From positions 1,426,001 to 1,490,000 of the forward strand of contig CAWGEA010000003.1 in assembly GCA_963821495.1 (NCBI GenBank): a DNA stretch of 64,000 nt, given 5' to 3'. Source of the stretch: AC-32 sp963821495 (GTDB lineage Bacteria; Actinomycetota; Thermoleophilia; Gaiellales; Gaiellaceae). The notes beneath the pieces were generated by a model. The model did not search any database and was not told the origin of the DNA. It saw nothing but the letters and a program-made list of their open reading frames with translations. A program made the translations under genes and the position numbers. Shown one piece after another: positions 23,566-31,436 of this stretch; within the stretch, counting starts at the first letter, position 1, and each line of letters opens with the position of its first letter.

Positions 23566-25201
23566 GTGGCCCGCGAGGGATACGACGCGGTCGTAGTCGG
23601 GGCAGGCCACAACGGCCTGGTCACGGCTTCGTACCTGGCGAAGGCGGGGCTCCGGACGCTGGTTCTCGAGCGGCGAAGCCGGGCGGGCGGCCCCCTGGCT
23701 ACCGAGGAGGTCGCGCCCGGTGTGCGCGCGCCGGTTGCGGCCGACTGCGTCGGAGGTCTCCGTGACGATGTCGTCCGTGACCTCCGGCTCGGCTCGCACG
23801 GCTTCCGCGCCATCGAGCCGGAGGTGGCGGCCTTCGCCCCGTCCGCCGACGGGCCCGGCCTGACGTTGTGGCGCGATCCGGTCCGGACGGCGACGGAGCT
23901 CCGGACGGGGCCTCGGCCGCGCGATGCCGAGGCGTTCGTCGCGTTCGACCGCAGGATCCGCTCGCTGGGCGCCTTCCTGGCCCGCGTTCAGGCGACCGAG
24001 CCGCCGGACCTCGCGTCTCCGTCCCTCGCGGACGCCTCCGGCAGCCTCACGCTGTTGAACGGCCTGCGGCAGCTCGGGAGGCAGCAGCTGCGCGAGGCGC
24101 TGCGGGTGCTGCCGATGTCCGTCGCGGACCTCGTCGGTGAAGCCGTCGAGGACGAGGCGCTACGCGGCGTCCTAGGCGCGCGAGGCGTTCGTTACGCGGC
24201 CATGGGCCCCCGGTCGGCGGGGACGGCTCTCAACTTCCTGTGGGACTCGGCCCCAGGAGGAGGAGCGGCGGGCCGCACGGTCTTCGCGCTCGGCGGGCCG
24301 GACTCCCTGGCGGAGGCGCTCGTCGCCGCTGCGCGGAGCAACGGCGCGACGATTCGCCGCGACGCCGACGTCGCGGCCATTCGAACCGGGCGAGGCTCTG
24401 TCGAAGGGGTCGCTCTCGCGAGCGGCGAGGAGATCGACGCGCGGATCGTCGTGTCGAACGCCGACCCCAAGCAGACCCTTCTGCGCCTCGTCGACCCGGC
24501 CGAGGTCGGCCCGACGCTGGGCTGGCGAGTCGAGCACATCCGCACGCCCGGTGTGGTGGCGAAGGTGACCCTGGTGCTGGAGGGCCTGCCGGCGATCGGC
24601 GGCGTCGAGGGAGAGCGCCTGCACGGGCGGATCGTCGTCGCACCGAGCCTCGACCACCTCGAGCGGGCATTCGACGACTCGAAGTACGGCCGGATCTCCG
24701 AGCACCCGTATCTCGAGGCGACGATCCCCACCCTCTCCGACCCCTCGTTCGCCCCTGAAGGGACCCACGTCGATCACCGCGCTGTTCCAGTACGCGCCGC
24801 GGCGCCTCCGCGACGCGGACTGGGACGAGGCAGCGCGCGATCGTGTAGCGGACGGGGCCGTGCGGACGCTCGAGGTCTACGCGCCGGGTCTCGCGGACAA
24901 GATCGTCGCTCGCCACGTCGTCACGCCCGCGGACCTCGAGCGAGAGTACGGGCTCAGCGGCGGGCACCCGATGCACGGCGAGCACGCCCTCGACCAGGTC
25001 TTTGCCTGGCGGCCCCTCCTCGGCTCTGCCCGCTACCGGCTTGCCGGGATCCGCGGCCTCTACATGTGCGGGGCGGGCACACACCCCGGCGGCGGAATCA
25101 CCGGCGGCCCCGGGAGGAACGCAGCCCGGGCGATCCTGGCCGACGCCCGGCGAGCTCGACGCCGCAGCGCGAGACGTCGCGCTCGCGGTGCGGAGGCGTA
25201 G
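23566..25201 (+). pseudogene. FAD-dependent oxidoreductase paralogue, frameshifted
   Basis: The first part runs from GTG at 23566 (VVVGAGHNGLVTASYLAKAG, LERRSRAGGPLATEEV) to about 24771. The rest of the same protein continues in another frame to the stop at 25199-25201 (FQYAPRRLRDADWDEAARDRV, MCGAGTHPGGGITGGPGRNA). At the break the sequence reads GGGACCCACGTCGATCACC where its paralogue encodes HVMSCF, as if five bases between two GTC triplets were lost. Joined, the protein would have about 545 residues. It is either a recent pseudogene or a consensus error. Partner of the upstream FAD gene, 2 bp apart. Confidence 0.85.
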
Positions 25202-25251
25202 CGGGCTGCGATCGAGTGCCGCTGTTGCGGGCGGGTACAGCCGCCCGCGAG

Positions 25252-25806
25252 CTACGCCGGCCCCTCGATGCGCCGCACGACCTGCCGGCGGGCGCGGTAG
25301 AGGCGGCTCATCACCGTTCCCTCGCGGATCCGCAGCGCCCGGGCTGCCTCCCGGTAGGAGAGGCCGCTGATGTCGACGGCCACCAGCACGTCGCGGAAGT
25401 CGTCGGGCAGGGCGGCGATCGCCGCGTACAGCTCGCCCGCCTCGAGCGCAGCCTGCGGCTCGCGCGCGTGCGGGTCGGCGAGCAGGTCGAGCTCCTCGGG
25501 CAGCGGGCCGGGACGCAGGCGCCGGCTCTGGTTGCGTCGCTGGCTCAGAAAGACGTTGCGCAGCGCCCGCAGCAGGTAGCCGAGGTCGTCCTCGTTGCGC
25601 AGCAGGCGGGGCCGGGCGAGCACCCGCGCATAGGTCTCCTGGACGAGGTCCTCGGCCTCCTCGCGCGAACCCGAGAACGCCCAGGCGGCCCGGTAGAGCC
25701 GGTCGAGGTGGTCTCCGAGCCGGGAGGGGTCGAGCGGGTGCTCCATCGGGTGACAGCCCAGAGGGGCCGGACGAAGCGTCCCAGCCCCTCCGGCAGCGCT
25801 GGTCAT
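25252..25806 (-). CDS. ECF-family sigma factor
   Basis: 184 residues from ATG at 25806, whose first bases overlap the stop of the upstream cupredoxin gene (ATGA), so translation is coupled; a later ATG at 25746 is less likely. Region 2 (LYRAAWAFSGSREEAEDLVQETYARVL) and region 4 (IAALPDDFRDVLVAVDISGLSYREAARALRIREGTVMSRLYRAR) are both complete. It should direct RNA polymerase to a small regulon. No anti-sigma factor follows: downstream lies the convergent end of the FAD gene. The coupled cupredoxin may share a redox or metal signal with it. Confidence 0.92.
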   Translation of the reverse strand: MTSAAGGAGTLRPAPLGCHPMEHPLDPSRLGDHLDRLYRAAWAFSGSREEAEDLVQETYARVLARPRLLRNEDDLGYLLRALRNVFLSQRRNQSRRLRPGPLPEELDLLADPHAREPQAALEAGELYAAIAALPDDFRDVLVAVDISGLSYREAARALRIREGTVMSRLYRARRQVVRRIEGPA

Positions 25807-26177
25807 GCGACCTTGAAGGCGCCGTGCATGAACGACGCGTGCGGGTCGCAGAAGAAGCGGTAGCTGCCCTTCTTGAGAGTCAGCGTGTAGCCCTTCGTCC
25901 CGGCGAATTCCACGCTGGTGAGGACGCGGTTGATGCCCGGTCCCTTCAGGTGGAAGTCGTGCGAGCTCGAGCGGTCGCTGATCACGAACCGGTACCGCAC
26001 CCCGGCCTTCAGCTTCGTGACCTTCGTGCCGTTCATGCTCAGCCTGATCGTGAAGCCAGGCCCGACCGTGCCTTTCACGGTCTTCGGCGTGGCGCTCGAC
26101 CCGGTGCCTGTCGCGGCAAGCGCTACTACGGCAACGGCCGCGCAAAGCAACGTGCGCATCCAGGAAATCCCTCTCAT
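25803..26177 (-). CDS. Exported cupredoxin-like protein
   Basis: 124 residues from ATG at 26177 with an AGGAGG 6 bp upstream. Signal peptide at residues 1-28 (MRTLLCAAVAVVALAATGTG). The mature domain ends in the type 1 copper pattern: His in SSSHDFHLKGPG, then Cys, His and Met in FCDPHASFMHG. That fits a small electron carrier or copper binder outside the membrane. It is co-transcribed with the ECF sigma factor gene, which overlaps its stop. The 149 bp upstream (26178-26326) should hold the promoter; no consensus box is clear. Confidence 0.85.
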   Translation of the reverse strand: MRGISWMRTLLCAAVAVVALAATGTGSSATPKTVKGTVGPGFTIRLSMNGTKVTKLKAGVRYRFVISDRSSSHDFHLKGPGINRVLTSVEFAGTKGYTLTLKKGSYRFFCDPHASFMHGAFKVA

Positions 26178-26326
26178 GTCAGCCTCCTTGGCCAGTGAGC
26201 TCGCGATCGAGCTCGGGATCGGATGACCCGATCGTCGTCGGCCCGGGCCGTGATTCGCACCGTGGAGACCCCCCGGACTTTTCGGCTGGCCTGAGGTGGC
26301 CTTTCTTTCGTGCGGACGAGCAGTAC

Positions 26327-28252
26327 CTAGCGCCAGTCGACCGAGACGACCTCGATCGGCTGTTCGAAGCCCTTGAGGGACGCGGCACGAGGCTTCGACA
26401 GGCGGAACACGGTTGCGAGCCCGCCCAGCGTTTCGCGGCTGACCAGAACCTCGCCCGCGCCTGCGGCCGCTCCGATCCGCGCGGCGACATGCACGCTCTG
26501 GCCGCCGTAGTCGGTGAAGTTGGCTCCGGTCTTGAACGCCCTTCCCGCGTGGGCGCCGATCCTGACGTCCGGGGCAAACACCTCCGCCTCGAGCGCCCGC
26601 TGGATCGCCACGGCAGCGTCGATTGCGGCCCCGGGGTCGTCGAAGGAGGCGAAGAAGCCGTCGCCGGTCTGCTTGATCACGTCGCCGCCACTCGCGACGA
26701 TCTGCGCGCGAACGAGCTCATCGTGTCGGGCGAGCAGCTTCCTCCAGCGCTCGTCGCCGAGCGTCTCGAGGAGCTTCGTCGAGTCGACGATGTCCGTGAA
26801 GAGGAACGTCCGGCGCGCCTCGACTCGGCCGAGCAGCTCCTTGGCGCGCTCTGCGTCGAGCTTCGCTCCGAGCCGCTCGAAGGTCGTCAGCGCAGCCTGT
26901 AGCTCCAGCGTGGCGCCGTCCTCGTCGCGCTGGTTTCGAAGGGCGACGCCGAGCAGCATCCGCGCCTGCGCAGTCTCGTACGGAGCGCCGACCGCCTGCC
27001 AGTCGTCGCGTGCGCGCTGCAGGTCACGAGCCGCGCCTTCCCAGTCCTTCTCGGAGAGCTCGATCTGCCCGTCGGCGAGTTGGACGGCGGCGTCGAACGC
27101 CGGAGCGCGGTGGTCGCCGATCTTGTAGGAGTCGACGAGCTGCTGGAGCTCCGCCGCGGCGGAGCGGGCCGTGTCGAGATCGGCGGCCGCGACGGCGATC
27201 TCGACAACGGCGGGCAGCACCCGCACCCGCGCCAACGGCTCCTGAATCTCGGCGAGCGAACGCGTGATCCCGGCCACCGCGCTCTCCACCTTGCCCTCGG
27301 CGAGCTGGAGCAGCGCCAGGCCGGGCTGCGGCGACCGCCCGAGCTCGTTCGCGGTACGGAACGCCTCGTCGGCGGCCGCGAAGTCTCCTCGGCGACGTCG
27401 GATCTCGCCGATCTCGTAGTACCCGCCCGCGGTGACGAAACGGTCGAAATCGCGGAGCTCCTCGCAGGCGGCGAGCGCGGTCTTCTCGGCCTGCGGCCAG
27501 TCGCCGCGCAGACGCATGATCTCCGCGCGGTGAATGCGGCAGGCCCCGGGAAAGCCGTTCATGTCCTCCTGCTCGCACCAGCGACTGGCCGCCTCGGTCC
27601 ACTCGACCGCGCGGCCGTAGTCGCCCACGTTCTGGCACGACGTGATCGTCACGCAGTAGACGAGCCCGGTCGCGAAGGGCCTTAGCTCTCCGGAGACGGC
27701 CGACGTGCTCGCCTCGTCGAGGATCGCGAGCCCTTGCTCGACCTCGCCGGTCTGGACGAGCGCTCGGCCCTTGCCGACGAGGGCCAGAACCTGCGTGTCA
27801 CGGTCGCCCGCGCGTTGCGCGATGTCGTGGGCTCGCTCGAGCTCGGGGAGGGCGGCCTCGACGTTTCCCTCCGCCAAGAGGGCTGTGACTCCACGCGACA
27901 GCGCCAGATATCCATGCTCCCCTGCCTCGGGCAGCCCCTCCAGCAGGCGCTCCGCGTTCGCAAACCAGCCGCGCGAGACGGCAAATGCAGCCCGGTTCAT
28001 GTGGTCCCACGAGAGGGTCAGCGCGAGACGGGCCGCGCCGAGCTTGTCGCCCGCGGCCGAGAAGCCGGCGTACGAGCGCTCGCGGAGGCCGAGCGCCGTC
28101 TCGAGCCTTCCCGTCCACCAGGCCGCGTCCGCGTAGCGCTCCAGGTCGTCCGGCGTCAGGTCGAGCTGGTCCGAGCCCGCGTAGGCGTCGTACGCCTCGC
28201 GCCACAAATGGCGCCCAACAGCCTTACGCGCAACGTCGACGAGGCCGTCCAC
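26327..28252 (-). CDS. TPR protein with C-terminal class III cyclase
   Basis: 641 residues, GTG start at 28252. Residues 1-450 are helical TPR-like repeats (ALPELERAHDIAQRAGD, RAEIMRLRGDWPQAEKTALAAC). Residues about 460-641 are a class III cyclase with metal Asp in FLFTDIVDSTKLLE and GDGFFASFDDP. The central NALGD-type Asn is replaced (YGGQSVHVAARIGAAA), although the Arg remains, so activity is uncertain. No ATPase, receptor or membrane domain is present. It is the third cyclase-containing protein in 25 kb. Confidence 0.88.
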   Translation of the reverse strand: MDGLVDVARKAVGRHLWREAYDAYAGSDQLDLTPDDLERYADAAWWTGRLETALGLRERSYAGFSAAGDKLGAARLALTLSWDHMNRAAFAVSRGWFANAERLLEGLPEAGEHGYLALSRGVTALLAEGNVEAALPELERAHDIAQRAGDRDTQVLALVGKGRALVQTGEVEQGLAILDEASTSAVSGELRPFATGLVYCVTITSCQNVGDYGRAVEWTEAASRWCEQEDMNGFPGACRIHRAEIMRLRGDWPQAEKTALAACEELRDFDRFVTAGGYYEIGEIRRRRGDFAAADEAFRTANELGRSPQPGLALLQLAEGKVESAVAGITRSLAEIQEPLARVRVLPAVVEIAVAAADLDTARSAAAELQQLVDSYKIGDHRAPAFDAAVQLADGQIELSEKDWEGAARDLQRARDDWQAVGAPYETAQARMLLGVALRNQRDEDGATLELQAALTTFERLGAKLDAERAKELLGRVEARRTFLFTDIVDSTKLLETLGDERWRKLLARHDELVRAQIVASGGDVIKQTGDGFFASFDDPGAAIDAAVAIQRALEAEVFAPDVRIGAHAGRAFKTGANFTDYGGQSVHVAARIGAAAGAGEVLVSRETLGGLATVFRLSKPRAASLKGFEQPIEVVSVDWR

Positions 28253-28433
28253 ACGTCAAACGTACCTCTCCCCGCCTCAGAGAAAGAGCCGGCTACCTGC
28301 CCTTGCGGGCGCAGCGGCCGCCGCCGACACCTGGGTGAGCCCGCCCATGCCGCCGCGCATGTACCCCGGACCCCACGCTCGCCGCCGGCCCGCCCATGAC
28401 GTGCTGGAAGAGTCATGTCAAGATCGTGCCACC

Positions 28434-28934
28434 TTGAGCGTCCCACGTGAGGGTGGTTGCTCCTGCGGAGCGGTTCGCTACCGGCTGGCCTCCGACGCGC
28501 TCTTCGTGCACTGCTGCCACTGCCTGAACTGCCAGCGGCAGACCGGCAGCGCCTTCGTGGTCAATCTGCTGATCGAGGCCGACCGTGTGGAGCTGCTCGC
28601 GGGCGAGCCGCAACCGGTCGACGTGCCACGCGACGACGGCAGCACGCAGCGGATCTTCCGCTGCCCGACCTGTCAGGTCGCGGTCTTCAGCGAGTACGGA
28701 CGCCCCCAGGTGCGGTTCGTCCGCGGCGGAACGCTCGACGAGCCCTCGAGCGTGACACCGGACGTCCACATCTTCACCAGGTCGAAGCTGAGCTGGATCA
28801 AGCTCCCGGAATCGGTGCCGGCGTTCGAGGTTTACTACGACGCCAAGGCGTTGTGGCCTGCCGCCAGCCTCGAGCGGCTCGAGGCGGTTCTGGCGCGGCC
28901 GGACCCGAAGCCTGAGGTGCGGCAGTCGCGGTGA
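28434..28934 (+). CDS. GFA-family (Mss4-like) zinc protein
   Basis: About 166 residues if started at TTG 28434 (LSVPREGGCSCGAVRYRL); the frame is open upstream but without a family match. Zinc ligands are visible as CSCG, CCHCLNC and CPTC, the signature of the glutathione-dependent formaldehyde-activating (GFA) or CENP-V/Mss4-like family. Members bind or transfer small thiol adducts; for most the activity is unknown. Cytoplasmic. It ends at a strong terminator (28944) and is divergent from the TPR-cyclase gene. Confidence 0.82.
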   Translation: MSVPREGGCSCGAVRYRLASDALFVHCCHCLNCQRQTGSAFVVNLLIEADRVELLAGEPQPVDVPRDDGSTQRIFRCPTCQVAVFSEYGRPQVRFVRGGTLDEPSSVTPDVHIFTRSKLSWIKLPESVPAFEVYYDAKALWPAASLERLEAVLARPDPKPEVRQSR

Positions 28935-28943
28935 AGCCGGACG

Positions 28944-28973
28944 AGAGAAGGCCCGCAAACGCGGGCCTTCTCT
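28944..28973 (+). terminator. terminator after the GFA-family gene
   Basis: AGAGAAGGCCCGC and GCGGGCCTTCTCT form a perfect 13-bp stem around AAAC. It is symmetrical, so it can also end the convergent ABM-fold gene. Confidence 0.85.
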
Positions 28974-29003
28974 GCTACATCGAACGGTGTCGAGGCGAAG
29001 CTG

Positions 29004-29318
29004 TTACGCCCGAACGAACCCGTTCTTCTTGTGCGCGATCACTTCGCCGTCCGTGATCTTCGGCGGATTCGGAAGCGCCGTCTCCAGCTTCTCCTCGCGC
29101 ACCCAGGTGGCTGCGACGCGGGTCGACTCGTCGGCGTGCTCCGAAGTGTCGAAGAGGCCGATCGAGCTCATGACGCCGTTACCGGCCTCGATGAGGTAGT
29201 AGCCCTCGAAGCCCGGCAACTTGCTCAGGCGGGGGAGAAGGGTCTCGTCGACCTTCTTGGTCAGCTCATCGGTGCGACTCTGGTCGACACCCTCGTAGCG
29301 TCTGACGGTGGCATGCAT
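29004..29318 (-). CDS. Small ABM-like (dimeric alpha/beta-barrel) protein
   Basis: 104 residues from ATG at 29318 with AGGAGC 4 bp upstream. The pattern MHATVRRYEGVDQSRTDELTKK, then LSKLPGFEGYYLIEAGNGVMSSIGLFDTSEHADEST resembles antibiotic-biosynthesis-monooxygenase-like ferredoxin folds (dimeric alpha/beta barrels). These proteins include small oxygenases and heme-binding or stress proteins; this group mostly has no assigned function. A similar protein is encoded at 59545. Cytoplasmic. The region 29319-29529 holds its promoter and that of the next gene, divergently. Confidence 0.8.
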   Translation of the reverse strand: MHATVRRYEGVDQSRTDELTKKVDETLLPRLSKLPGFEGYYLIEAGNGVMSSIGLFDTSEHADESTRVAATWVREEKLETALPNPPKITDGEVIAHKKNGFVRA

Positions 29319-29470
29319 TGATGCTCCTCACTGTCACGGTTCAGGCGGAGAACCGGCTCTTTAGCACTCCCAGTGCACTCAGGCCCGATGTGACAGTCGA
29401 AGAGGGGATCTCGGAGCCTCGACGGCTTCCGTGTGGGTGACCTCGCGCAACGCGTACTCTAGCAGGCTTC

Positions 29471-29499
29471 TTGACAACGTGCGGTTACAAAACTACGTT
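29471..29499 (+). promoter_or_regulatory. sigma70-like promoter of the 29530 gene
   Basis: TTGACA at 29471-29476 and TACGTT at 29494-29499, 17 bp apart, in a short A+T-rich patch that stands out in this genome. A second TACGTT follows at 29504-29509 (10-bp period), with GTTAAC after it, so an operator may overlap the start site. The gene's AGGAGA ribosome-binding site is at 29518. Confidence 0.65.
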
Positions 29500-29529
29500 T
29501 TCGTACGTTAACGATGTAGGAGACCTGCG

Positions 29530-30177
29530 ATGTCCCCATTCTCGGTCACCCTGGAGCAGGTTCCCGATCCGGAACTGGGACCACTTCTGATCCAGCTCGC
29601 GCGGGCGGGCTTCCACAACCCGACCATCAGGCCCGTCGGCTCCGATGCCACCTCCGACAAGGCGGGAGTCACTGCCGGCGGGGGGAGCGATCTACCGGAG
29701 GAATGGCGGCTCGTGCGAGAGCGGGAGGGGCAGTCGTACCAGTGGCCGGGTGAGCGCGAGCGCTACGCGCGCTACCGCGTCTTCGTCGGCACGACCCGCG
29801 CCGAAGGCGCCGTTCACATCGGACTTGGCGAGACGGCTCGCAAGAACAAGTGGGGCCGCGACCGGAAGTACGTCGTCGCCTTCCTGAGCAGTGGATCCCC
29901 GCAGCAGCCGCTGGCCGAGTTCGTCGCGGCTGACGACCACGCGGAGACAGGCGAGCTGGTGGCCGTCATCCGTGGGAGCGACGGAGGTCGTCGCATGTAC
30001 GGCCCCGGCGACGCACTTCCCGGCGTCTACAAGGAGCGCTTCCGGACTCAGATGTACAGCGAGCGGGTCGTCTATCCGGGTGTCTGGAACAAGGCCGTCG
30101 TGGTCGCACGCGAGCACGACGACGAGACGATTCTCAACCACGCGCTGATCCAGGGCCGGCGGCGCTACCGGAGGTAG
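29530..30177 (+). CDS. Uncharacterised protein, strong promoter
   Basis: 215 residues, not recognised. ATG start with AGGAGA 6 bp upstream. The sequence is hydrophilic and has no signal peptide or membrane helix. The middle is rich in charged residues (EEWRLVREREGQSYQWPGER) and contains VFVGTTRAEGAVHIGLGETARKN, and the C-terminus is Arg-rich (ALIQGRRRYRR). The first 40 residues may be a separate helical unit. It is convergent with the membrane-protein gene at 30211. Being cytoplasmic with an A+T-rich strong promoter, it could be a stress or housekeeping protein; nothing in the neighbourhood decides. Confidence 0.7.
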   Translation: MSPFSVTLEQVPDPELGPLLIQLARAGFHNPTIRPVGSDATSDKAGVTAGGGSDLPEEWRLVREREGQSYQWPGERERYARYRVFVGTTRAEGAVHIGLGETARKNKWGRDRKYVVAFLSSGSPQQPLAEFVAADDHAETGELVAVIRGSDGGRRMYGPGDALPGVYKERFRTQMYSERVVYPGVWNKAVVVAREHDDETILNHALIQGRRRYRR

Positions 30178-30210
30178 AGCCGGAAGGGTTCGCGACAGCA
30201 TCCTCGGCGG

Positions 30211-31317
30211 TCAAGCAGCGGCCCGAGCCGCCGCCAGCGACAGGCCAGTGCGCCAGGCAACGGCAAAGAGAAAGATCGCCCCCCCGGCGAAGATCCCGAG
30301 AGCCCCGACGGAGATGGCGACGCCGAGCGCCTCCGAGGCCCCGACACCCGCGGCGATGAGCGCGGCGCCACTGACGCCGACCTGCGTGGCTGCGCCGGCA
30401 GGGCCGACGGGCAGCGCCGCCGCCGCTGCGCCGGCGCAGAGAAAGAGGAGCGCCAGCGGGAACGAGAAACCGACCCCGAGCGTGCCCAGAAGCAAGAAGA
30501 CGGCTACTGCTCGGACGAGCCAGCACGCGAACACGAACCCCCACGCTTGCGCTGCCGCCTGCCACGAGGTCGTGCGCGGGCCCAGCCAGCGGCCAACCCG
30601 AAAGCGCAAGGCCGCCGGGCTCGCGGCCAGGTGAGGCAGGGCCACGATCACCGCGGCGGCCGCGACTCCGGCGAGAGCCACCACCGCGAGTCCCGCGCGC
30701 ACGCCCGCGCCGGCGCCCGGAAACAGAACGGCGACGAAGGCGAGCGGGGCGAGGGCGACGCTGTCGATCAGGCCGAGCATCACGAGGGAGAGGCAGAGCA
30801 CACGGACGCCGGCCGGACAGCCGGGGTAGCGGCGGACGACCGCGACCCGCATCGCATCGTCGAAGCGGCCCGGAAGGACAACTCCGATCAGCGCAGCGCC
30901 ACCGTTGCCGGCCGCGAGCGCAAGCGTCTTCGGTCGCTCGTCGGGCGTGAACAGCCGCGCCCATCCGTACGCCTTCAGGGCCTGGGCGAGCAGAAGGAGC
31001 AGGCCCGCAGCCACCAGCAGGCCTGGGTCTCCGCGCGCGAGCGGCCAGGAGGTGGTTGCGAAATGCCGAGCAGCCAGCAGCGCCAGGACGACCACAAACG
31101 CTCCCGATCCGGCGGCGAGCACCCACTGGCCCCTTCGTGACCGCCCGAGGCGCCAGAGCGCGCCGACCAGCAGCCGATACCTGCTCTCGAGCACGAGCGG
31201 TGCAAGCGGGACGGCGATCGCCGTCAGGGGGTCCCGCTGGAGGCGGTCGCCCGGGCCGAGCCTCATTTGGGCGTCTCCCTTCGAGATACGCCGCCAATGA
31301 ACGAATGTCTCGAGCAT
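30211..31317 (-). CDS. UPF0104/lysylphosphatidylglycerol-synthase-like membrane protein
   Basis: 368 residues, ATG at 31317 (another ATG at 31266 starts MRLGPGDR). Eight or so hydrophobic helices, for example AAGSGAFVVVLALLAARH and LLVAAGLLLLLAQALKAYGW. The pattern resembles the flippase-like part of lysylphosphatidylglycerol synthases (UPF0104 family), which flip or help move lipids. No synthetase domain is attached. It is convergent with the unknown gene at 29530 and divergent from the CorA gene (119-bp shared region). Confidence 0.72.
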   Translation of the reverse strand: MLETFVHWRRISKGDAQMRLGPGDRLQRDPLTAIAVPLAPLVLESRYRLLVGALWRLGRSRRGQWVLAAGSGAFVVVLALLAARHFATTSWPLARGDPGLLVAAGLLLLLAQALKAYGWARLFTPDERPKTLALAAGNGGAALIGVVLPGRFDDAMRVAVVRRYPGCPAGVRVLCLSLVMLGLIDSVALAPLAFVAVLFPGAGAGVRAGLAVVALAGVAAAAVIVALPHLAASPAALRFRVGRWLGPRTTSWQAAAQAWGFVFACWLVRAVAVFLLLGTLGVGFSFPLALLFLCAGAAAAALPVGPAGAATQVGVSGAALIAAGVGASEALGVAISVGALGIFAGGAIFLFAVAWRTGLSLAAARAAA

Positions 31318-31436
31318 ACGCCGGATATGCCGACCCCCACATGCTCAGGGCACTGGCAGGCCGGCGAGCACTTCGCCGTGCCGCTCACGGCGCGGGCGCC
31401 TGCGCCTGCCTAGTGCGTCGTCAGGAGTACGATCGG

